Shown here: piece by piece, positions 59,192 through 64,000 of the stretch
Layout of the letters: the number at the start of each line of letters is the position of its first letter
Position numbering within the stretch: position 1 is the first letter of the stretch
Assembly: GCA_020437105.1 (NCBI GenBank)
Contig: JAGQWR010000002.1
Coordinates: 46,212-110,211 of the forward strand
Direction: 5' to 3'
DNA from: Saprospiraceae bacterium
GTDB taxonomy: Bacteria > Bacteroidota > Bacteroidia > Chitinophagales > Saprospiraceae
DNA: 64,000 bases
The notes under the pieces: generated by a model
The model's database searches: none
What the model was told of the DNA's origin: nothing
What the model saw: the letters and a program-made list of their open reading frames with translations, nothing else
Program-made: the position numbers and the translations under genes

Positions 59192-59746
59192 ATGGATATT
59201 GCTCTTCCATTAGGTTATCAAGAGAAAGATTTTATCCAGGCTTGCGTGATGCGCGAGCGTTGGGCTCAAAAGCTATTGTATGAAGAGCACTATAGCAAGA
59301 TGATGGGAGTTTGCCTGCGTTATGCGAATAACTCAGACGATGCCCTGGATATTTTGCATGAAGGTTTTATCAAGGTATTCAAGAATATCCATAAATATCA
59401 GCCAGGTACTTCTCTGGTCGCCTGGATTCGGACAATCATGGTCAATACGGCTATTGATTATTACCGGAAGGCAATCCGAAGGAGAACCGAGGATATTGAC
59501 ACTGCTTTCGATGTATCCAGCGGAGACCCGGATGCGGTGAGCCAGTGTACCGAGCAGGAAATTTTGGCCGCCGTACAGGACCTTTCTCCCGCTTATAGAG
59601 CAGTGTTTAATCTATATGTGATTGAGGGATTCTCCCATCGGGAAATTTCCGAAAGACTAAATATTACTGAAAGTACTTCCCGGTCTAATCTGGTGAAAGC
59701 AAGGACAAAATTGCAGGAACAGGTTCGAAAACTTTTCTTGCGCTAA
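59192..59746 (+). CDS. ECF-type RNA polymerase sigma factor
   Basis: A 184-residue sigma-70 family protein with region 2 (MRERWAQKLLYEEHYSKMMGVCLRYANNSDDALDILHEGFIKVFKNI, about 18-70) and region 4 (LSPAYRAVFNLYVIEGFSHREISERLNITESTSRSNLVKARTKLQ, about 130-178). ECF factors redirect RNA polymerase to envelope or stress genes and are held by an anti-sigma partner. The next gene starts on its stop codon (TAATG), giving tight coupling, so the partner below is the likely regulator. A SigP-like role for T9SS genes is conceivable but not shown. Confidence 0.95.
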   Translation: MDIALPLGYQEKDFIQACVMRERWAQKLLYEEHYSKMMGVCLRYANNSDDALDILHEGFIKVFKNIHKYQPGTSLVAWIRTIMVNTAIDYYRKAIRRRTEDIDTAFDVSSGDPDAVSQCTEQEILAAVQDLSPAYRAVFNLYVIEGFSHREISERLNITESTSRSNLVKARTKLQEQVRKLFLR

Positions 59747-61356
59747 TGAAAGAGGATTTGAGATCATTTGAGGACATATTGAAAGATAAATTGGAGGGGC
59801 TGGAAGTTCCTTTTAATGAGTCGCATTGGGCTCAAATGGAGGAAGCATTGAAGCTTGATGAAGAAAAAACAAATGCCAACCCCGGTCAGGTAGTTGATTT
59901 ATTGGCTATTCAATACTTAAAAGAACTTAATAGCGAAGCGCCTCCAACAGCCTGGGATGCCTTCGAAAGTAAATTAGAAGCGTCCGAACTCGAAGCAGAT
60001 CAGACTGCCCAATTTGATGACTTGGCGCGCCAGCAACTGAACCAAATTAATCCGCCATACAACCCGAATCACTGGGTACTGATGGGGCAGCGTCTGGATG
60101 AATTTTTCACGATAAGAGGGATTATTTATCGCTATAAGCTGGCTGAAATTGCCTTGATGCTGCTCCTGCTCTGGACAGTGCTTTTATACATTCCGGCTCA
60201 AAAAGGAAAATTAGATATACCTGTTTTTGAACAGAATCCCCGTGCCTTTCAGGAAAATTCAATTCCTGCTGATGTAGATTCACCAGCTTTGCTTTCTGAA
60301 ACAAACGATACACCAATAGTCCATTCTTCCGAAATTGCTTCGCTTGCCGCCCTGTCCAGCGCTGCCGGGGCTCTTTCAAATGAAGCCCAAAAACGTACTT
60401 CGATCAGTGCCGGATTTGAATCTGCTTCGGCTGCCAACATCGCAGATGGCATGGTCAAAGTACTAGACGAAAATGCCGATCAGGAACTTATTCCTCTGCC
60501 CGCAATGACACCCGAATTAGAAATGGGTGCCACTTCAGAATCAGACTTAGCGACTTATTTTAATGCCCTGGATCCCTTGGCCATTCTGGAGATCAGTCCA
60601 AATACAGGTCTGACCGGACATGGCATCAAAAAGGCTGCCTCCGTAGCGCGTAACAGAGATACGCACTTCCGTGTAAATATGCTGAGTGGGCCAGAGTATA
60701 ACAGGATTTATACCCCTGCTGATCCGGATTACGGCACAGAGGCACGCTTTCTGGATAGTATCGGTTTTGCCGCCGGCGTGCTTGTAGATTTTCAACGAGG
60801 TCGTTGGACATTCGAGACTGGCGGAATTTATTCTTATAAAAGTTACAGACCCAATCTACCGGAGCAGCAATATGGTACTTTCGATCTGCTTGTAGTAGAA
60901 GATTTCGAGGGCATTTCTCTGGAATTACTTGAAATTCCACTTCAGGTGCGCTATGACTTCCTGCATCAAAATACCAAATGGAATTTATATGTACAGGGAG
61001 GCGCTGTCGCGAATTTGATCCTGAAGCCAATTTATGAAATCAAACAGGAATCACTTGCTTCCACTCGGAATCCCAATGAAAAACCCAGTCCGGAGGCTGT
61101 AAAATCAGTTACCGCAAAGTCCATTCTCAACAACAAAGAATTTCCAGCCGGCTTGCTTGATGGAGGCTCCTGGAGCGAGAATAGTTTCCTGACGACTTCC
61201 GTCGGAATAGGCCTGGAACGTTCCCTTTCTTATCGCTGGAGTGTGTATGTGCAACCCCAATTCCAATACCAATTGCCTTTCGGCGGATTTGGGCCTAATA
61301 ATGACCGTTTTAATACCCTTTCTCTCCGCTTAGGTACGCGTGTAATCGTCTGGTAA
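59746..61356 (+). CDS. Sigma-factor partner: triple cytoplasmic repeat, one transmembrane helix and an outer-membrane-barrel-like domain
   Basis: A 536-residue protein. N-terminal residues 1-125 contain three similar 30-residue units (ending in PFNESHWAQMEEAL, PPTAWDAFESKLE and PYNPNHWVLMGQRL), with no signal peptide. A single transmembrane helix (about 128-146) follows, then a 160-residue low-complexity linker, then a C-terminal domain of about 230 residues (HFRVNMLSGPEYNRIYTP through to LSLRLGTRVIVW) shaped like a PorT/OMP beta-barrel. N-terminus in, C-terminus out is the topology of an anti-sigma factor whose sensor is the distal domain. A barrel tethered to the inner membrane is odd, and the domain may be a periplasmic beta-sandwich instead. 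One-base overlap with the sigma gene. Confidence 0.75.
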   Translation: MKEDLRSFEDILKDKLEGLEVPFNESHWAQMEEALKLDEEKTNANPGQVVDLLAIQYLKELNSEAPPTAWDAFESKLEASELEADQTAQFDDLARQQLNQINPPYNPNHWVLMGQRLDEFFTIRGIIYRYKLAEIALMLLLLWTVLLYIPAQKGKLDIPVFEQNPRAFQENSIPADVDSPALLSETNDTPIVHSSEIASLAALSSAAGALSNEAQKRTSISAGFESASAANIADGMVKVLDENADQELIPLPAMTPELEMGATSESDLATYFNALDPLAILEISPNTGLTGHGIKKAASVARNRDTHFRVNMLSGPEYNRIYTPADPDYGTEARFLDSIGFAAGVLVDFQRGRWTFETGGIYSYKSYRPNLPEQQYGTFDLLVVEDFEGISLELLEIPLQVRYDFLHQNTKWNLYVQGGAVANLILKPIYEIKQESLASTRNPNEKPSPEAVKSVTAKSILNNKEFPAGLLDGGSWSENSFLTTSVGIGLERSLSYRWSVYVQPQFQYQLPFGGFGPNNDRFNTLSLRLGTRVIVW

Positions 61357-61390
61357 GACCTGTCTGCACTCAGACAACTTCAGGCTAATT

Positions 61391-61418
61391 CACAGATTAC
61401 TGTGCCTTTTCCTTTTTT
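61391..61418 (+). terminator. Weak terminator after the sigma-factor operon
   Basis: CACAG (61391-61395) ATTA CTGTG (61400-61404) followed by CCTTTTCCTTTTTT. A further small hairpin, TGTCTG/CAGACA, lies at 61361-61376. Confidence 0.5.
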
Positions 61419-61511
61419 GGATTGTTATAATCGTATTGTACCATATCCGGTTGGTTTCATCCCCTGTGGAAATCCGACAAGGTTTTTATACTCGTATTCA
61501 AAAGAAAAACT

Positions 61512-62294
61512 ATGCACGCTTTTCGCTTAACAGCTATTTTGTTTTTGTCCCTGTTTTTTGTCCAATGTGGAGTCCGGGAATACAAATCGACTTCTAAACC
61601 CGTAAACCATGCGATCTGGGACAGTCTCCTCCAAAAACATGTTTCAGATGATGGCTGGGTAGATTATATCGGCTTTCGCGAAGATTCTTCGGAGTTAAAT
61701 AAATACCTGGATCTCCTGTCTAATAATCACCCAAATAAAAAATTCTGGTCAGACGACGAGCAATTGGCCTATTGGATCAATGCCTACAATGCGTTTACAG
61801 TAAAACTGGTCGCCGATAATTATCCGGTAAAAAGTATCAAGGACATCAAAGATGGTATTCCTTTTGTAAATACGGTGTGGGATATTAAATTCATTCATAT
61901 CGAAGGAGCGACCTATGATTTGAATAATATCGAGCACGGAATTATTCGCAAACAGTTTAAAGAACCGCGTATTCACTTTGCAGTGAACTGTGCCTCTGTT
62001 TCTTGTCCGCCGCTTCTAAACCATGCCTTTACGGCCGAAAAATTAGACCAGCAACTGGACAGTGTAGCCCGGGGTTTTATCAATGGCAACAAACGGAATC
62101 AATTGGATGCGCAGAATCCGAAACTGTCCAAAATATTCAGTTGGTTTTCTGGCGATTTTGAAAAGGTATCAGATAGTGTGCGCGATTTTATCAATCAGTA
62201 TGCAGACATTCAAATTGAGGAAGGCGCAGATTTGGAATACCTGGAATATTACTGGGAATTAAATGAAGCTTCGAATAAATCCATATTGGATTAA
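61512..62294 (+). CDS. DUF547 lipoprotein
   Basis: A 260-residue exported lipoprotein: signal peptide with lipobox (FFVQCG, Cys about 19), then a DUF547 domain. Characteristic segments: WVDYIGFREDS, EQLAYWINAYNAFTVKLV, FVNTVWDIKFIHIEG, LNNIEHGIIRKQF and HFAVNCASVSCPPL with conserved Cys and His residues. The fold resembles papain-like/transglutaminase proteins, but activity is unproven. It ends in a bidirectional terminator shared with hppD. Confidence 0.9.
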   Translation: MHAFRLTAILFLSLFFVQCGVREYKSTSKPVNHAIWDSLLQKHVSDDGWVDYIGFREDSSELNKYLDLLSNNHPNKKFWSDDEQLAYWINAYNAFTVKLVADNYPVKSIKDIKDGIPFVNTVWDIKFIHIEGATYDLNNIEHGIIRKQFKEPRIHFAVNCASVSCPPLLNHAFTAEKLDQQLDSVARGFINGNKRNQLDAQNPKLSKIFSWFSGDFEKVSDSVRDFINQYADIQIEEGADLEYLEYYWELNEASNKSILD

Positions 62295-62305
62295 ATGATA
62301 AATAG

Positions 62306-62340
62306 AAAAAGGCTGCCCCAACTTAGGAGACAGCCTTTTT
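62306..62340. terminator. Bidirectional terminator between DUF547 and hppD
   Basis: AAAAAGGCTG (62306-62315) pairs with CAGCCTTTTT (62331-62340); A-run one side and T-run the other let it act for both convergent genes. Confidence 0.88.
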
Positions 62341-62358
62341 ATTTCGCTAAAGTTAAAC

Positions 62359-63483
62359 TTACAGCGTACCGCGTAATTCCTGTTCCCGCTCAATGGCTTC
62401 AAACAGCGCTTTGAAGTTTCCTTTGCCAAAAGACTTGGCGCCTTTTCGCTGAATGATTTCATAAAATACAGTCGGACGATCCTGAACCGGTTTGGTGAAA
62501 ATCTGAAGCAGGTATCCTTCTTCGTCGCGGTCGATCAGAATGTTGAGGCGTTTTAATTCTTCTAAATCCTCGTCAATTTTTCCGACTCGCTCAATGACGG
62601 TTTCGTAATAGTTTTCCGGAACATACAAAAAATCGACTCCATTTTTCCGCAATTGGTCAACGGTAGCGATGATATTATCTGTAGCTACAGCAATGTGCTG
62701 CACACCGGCTCCGTGGTAAAAATCAAGGTATTCTTCGATCTGCGATTTTTTCAAACCAGCAGCCGGTTCGTTGATCGGAAATTTAATAAAACCGTTTCCA
62801 CTGGAAACCACCTTGCTCATCAGCGCAGTGTATTTGGTGGAAATGTCTTTATCATCAAATGTAATAAGCAATTTAAAGCCCATGACATCCTGATAAAATT
62901 TTACCCATTTATTCATGCCGCCAAGTTCCACATTCCCGACACAGTGATCGACATATTTTAATCCGACCGGTTTTACCGGGTAAACACTTTCCTTCGCTAC
63001 AAATCCTGGCATGAAAGCTCCCTTGTAATTATGGCGTTCTACCAAAGTATGGATTGTTTCGCCATACGTATGAATACCGGCGACTTTAATTTCTCCATAT
63101 TCATCTTTTAATACGGTTGGTTTTTGGGCAGAAATTGCACCGCGTTCAATAGCAGTGTCGTATGCTTTTTGCACATCGTCCACCCAAAGTGCCAGAATTT
63201 TTACGCCATCTCCATGTTCGGCCACATGGCGGGAAATTTCGCTGTCCGGGTGCAGGGAAGAGGTAAGTACCAGTCGAATTTTTTCTTGCTGCAATACATA
63301 AGAAACACTATCCTTTGATCCGGTTTCCGGACCCCGGTAAGCAACTAGTTTGTACCCAAATGCAGCCTGATAATACATGGCTGATTGTTTGGCATTGCCT
63401 ACATAAAATTCAAGGTGATCCGTCCCGTTTAACGGGAAGCTATCTATTGATGTTGCTGGTTGTTGTTTGGTTAAAATATCCAT
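62359..63483 (-). CDS. hppD: 4-Hydroxyphenylpyruvate dioxygenase
   Basis: A 374-residue Fe(II) enzyme of two VOC-fold halves converting 4-hydroxyphenylpyruvate to homogentisate in tyrosine breakdown. Metal ligands: His in YVDHCVGNVELGGM (about 180), His in GVQHIAVATDNI (about 260) and Glu in RPTVFYEIIQRKG (about 345). The C-terminal gating helix FGKGNFKALFEAIEREQ is also present. Its start codon abuts the left inverted repeat of the four-helix-bundle element. Confidence 0.96.
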   Translation of the reverse strand: MDILTKQQPATSIDSFPLNGTDHLEFYVGNAKQSAMYYQAAFGYKLVAYRGPETGSKDSVSYVLQQEKIRLVLTSSLHPDSEISRHVAEHGDGVKILALWVDDVQKAYDTAIERGAISAQKPTVLKDEYGEIKVAGIHTYGETIHTLVERHNYKGAFMPGFVAKESVYPVKPVGLKYVDHCVGNVELGGMNKWVKFYQDVMGFKLLITFDDKDISTKYTALMSKVVSSGNGFIKFPINEPAAGLKKSQIEEYLDFYHGAGVQHIAVATDNIIATVDQLRKNGVDFLYVPENYYETVIERVGKIDEDLEELKRLNILIDRDEEGYLLQIFTKPVQDRPTVFYEIIQRKGAKSFGKGNFKALFEAIEREQELRGTL

Positions 63484-63486
63484 ATT

Positions 63487-63519
63487 ATAATTCTTAATTC
63501 TTATGTTTTAATTTTTAGT
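63487..63519 (-). repeat. AT-rich 33-base repeat, inverted copy on the left of the four-helix-bundle gene
   Basis: Inverted relative to 63934-63966: 28 of 33 positions agree, including TAATTCTTAATTCTT. It lies between the start of hppD and the end of the four-helix-bundle gene. Confidence 0.65.
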
Positions 63520-63524
63520 CTTAT

Positions 63525-63917
63525 TTAGTTAGATGCTTTTGTGTTTATGGATTTTATAATACTTGTCAGGATTTTAATTATTTCTTCACATTGTTCAATT
63601 AAATGAAATTGAGTGGCCTGCAAATGATTGCAATCTTTTAGGAGTGAGAGCCAATAAAGCGACTCCCTGGCTTCTCTTGACGCAATAGACATTCTATGGG
63701 CAAAATCCTTCGTTGAACTGGCAGCAGTTGCCTCCATAATGTTTGCGCCTATGCTTGTTCCGGATCTCAATAGTTGCTTGCCTAATTCGAATTCTTTTTT
63801 CTTTTTTAATTCCTTAAATAGATTAATAATATTAATGCTAAATAAATAGCTCTTATTAAATACCAGGTTTTTTCTGTAGTAGGCCACCGCCTCGCCAAAT
63901 CTTATCTCCTCTTTCAT
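63525..63917 (-). CDS. Four-helix-bundle protein (23S rRNA intervening-sequence protein family)
   Basis: A 130-residue protein. The core is the IVP/S23 family: KSYLFSINIINLFKELKK, then the diagnostic QLLRSGTSIGANIMEATAASS, then ARESLYWLSLLKDCN and a C-terminal helix. Family members occur in 23S rRNA intervening sequences and as stand-alone genes; they form pentameric four-helix bundles of unknown function. The first 21 residues (MKEEIRFGEAVAYYRKNLVFN) are not part of the usual domain, and their AVAYYRKN part is repeated 107 bases upstream at the window edge. The gene lies between 33-base inverted repeats, so it may be a mobile unit. Confidence 0.88.
   Translation of the reverse strand: MKEEIRFGEAVAYYRKNLVFNKSYLFSINIINLFKELKKKKEFELGKQLLRSGTSIGANIMEATAASSTKDFAHRMSIASREARESLYWLSLLKDCNHLQATQFHLIEQCEEIIKILTSIIKSINTKASN
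63869..63893 (-). repeat. 25-bp direct repeat, copy within the four-helix-bundle gene
   Basis: Six T's then CTGTAGTAGGCCACCGCCT, identical to 63976-64000. It encodes the AVAYYRKN residues of the protein. Confidence 0.85.
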
Positions 63918-63933
63918 CGCCTATCAATATTTC

Positions 63934-63966
63934 AATAAAAATTAAAAATCAAGAATTAAGAATTAC
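63934..63966 (+). repeat. AT-rich 33-base repeat on the right of the four-helix-bundle gene
   Basis: Starts AATAAAAATTAAAAATC; inverted partner of 63487-63519 and 29 of 33 identical to 55634-55666. Confidence 0.65.
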
Positions 63967-64000
63967 TTCAGCCGATTTTTTCTGTAGTAGGCCACCGCCT
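63963..64000 (-). pseudogene. End of a reading frame containing the second AVAYYRKN copy (partial at window edge)
   Basis: On the minus strand the last visible codons read AVAYYRKNRLK and a stop (TAA, 63963-63965). The AVAYYRKN part is the exact 25-bp repeat of the four-helix-bundle gene's start. Either this is the C-terminus of an upstream gene into which the element inserted, or a truncated first copy of the same gene. The window ends before this can be decided. Confidence 0.4.

Overview
The window looks like chromosomal DNA of a Bacteroidota bacterium, probably a marine or wastewater Saprospiria-type organism. The phylum call is firm and the class call is a guess. Evidence for the phylum: a PorP/SprF protein beside an OmpA/PD40 protein (type IX secretion, T9SS), proteins with T9SS-type C-terminal domains, several Bacteroidota-restricted families (DUF4286, DUF4290, DUF2480, DUF4270, DUF5723, DUF6427), a six-subunit Na+-NQR operon, and many TAnnTTTG -7 promoter boxes. 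Almost every gene is a housekeeping gene. No prophage, rRNA, tRNA or CRISPR array was seen.

Layout. 1-4.4 kb: end of feoB, an outer-membrane protein and a glucosaminidase/LysM hydrolase. 4.4-6.6 kb: an S24 (LexA/CI-like) repressor divergent from a ParA ATPase and a ribbon-helix-helix partner, with a striking twin palindrome between the last two. 6.7-10.2 kb: a secreted cytochrome/monooxygenase-like protein, an SDR, a NUDIX enzyme and a Cys/Ala-rich exported protein. 10.3-16 kb: GT9, PorP/SprF, the OmpA/PD40 protein, an out-of-frame DUF1573 domain and PnuC. 16.1-22.6 kb: nqrABCDEF. 23-33.8 kb: a membrane protein, scpB, DUF2480, a lytic transglycosylase, DsbD with a duplicated sensor domain, DUF6427, a polyprenyl synthase, a coiled-coil protein and asd. 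34-40.3 kb: lamin-tail protein, EEP-fold protein, DgkA-like kinase, DUF5723, OmpH/Skp. 40.3-48.7 kb (minus): site-2 protease, acyl-CoA dehydrogenase, DUF4286-murA, DUF4290, glmS, DUF4270. 48.8-53.6 kb: one-domain glycogen synthase, panC, panD, flippase-like protein and FMN oxidase. 53.6-58.4 kb: ferritin, an HD-PycTM fusion and topoisomerase IV A. 59.2-64 kb: ECF sigma factor with a membrane-anchored beta-barrel partner, DUF547 lipoprotein, hppD, and a four-helix-bundle gene at the edge.

The unusual material is mostly between or across genes. (i) The OmpA/PD40 gene ends in the dnaX-type slippery heptamer A AAA AAG right before its stop, and the -1 frame runs openly into DUF1573. (ii) The parA-partner gap holds two TTAGCNGCTAA palindromes inside a larger dyad, a candidate centromere or operator. 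(iii) An HD phosphohydrolase is fused to a Pycsar-effector-like membrane domain. (iv) The topoisomerase gene is flanked by inverted copies of a repeat and by an array of GGTCTA-spaced small hairpins. (v) A four-helix-bundle gene is bracketed by 33-bp inverted repeats and a 25-bp direct repeat. (vi) A 172-bp element with 24-bp terminal inverted repeats lies beside glmS and shares its end motif with a hairpin at 4.3 kb.

All calls come from reading the sequence and translations, with no database search. Family names rest on recognised motifs.
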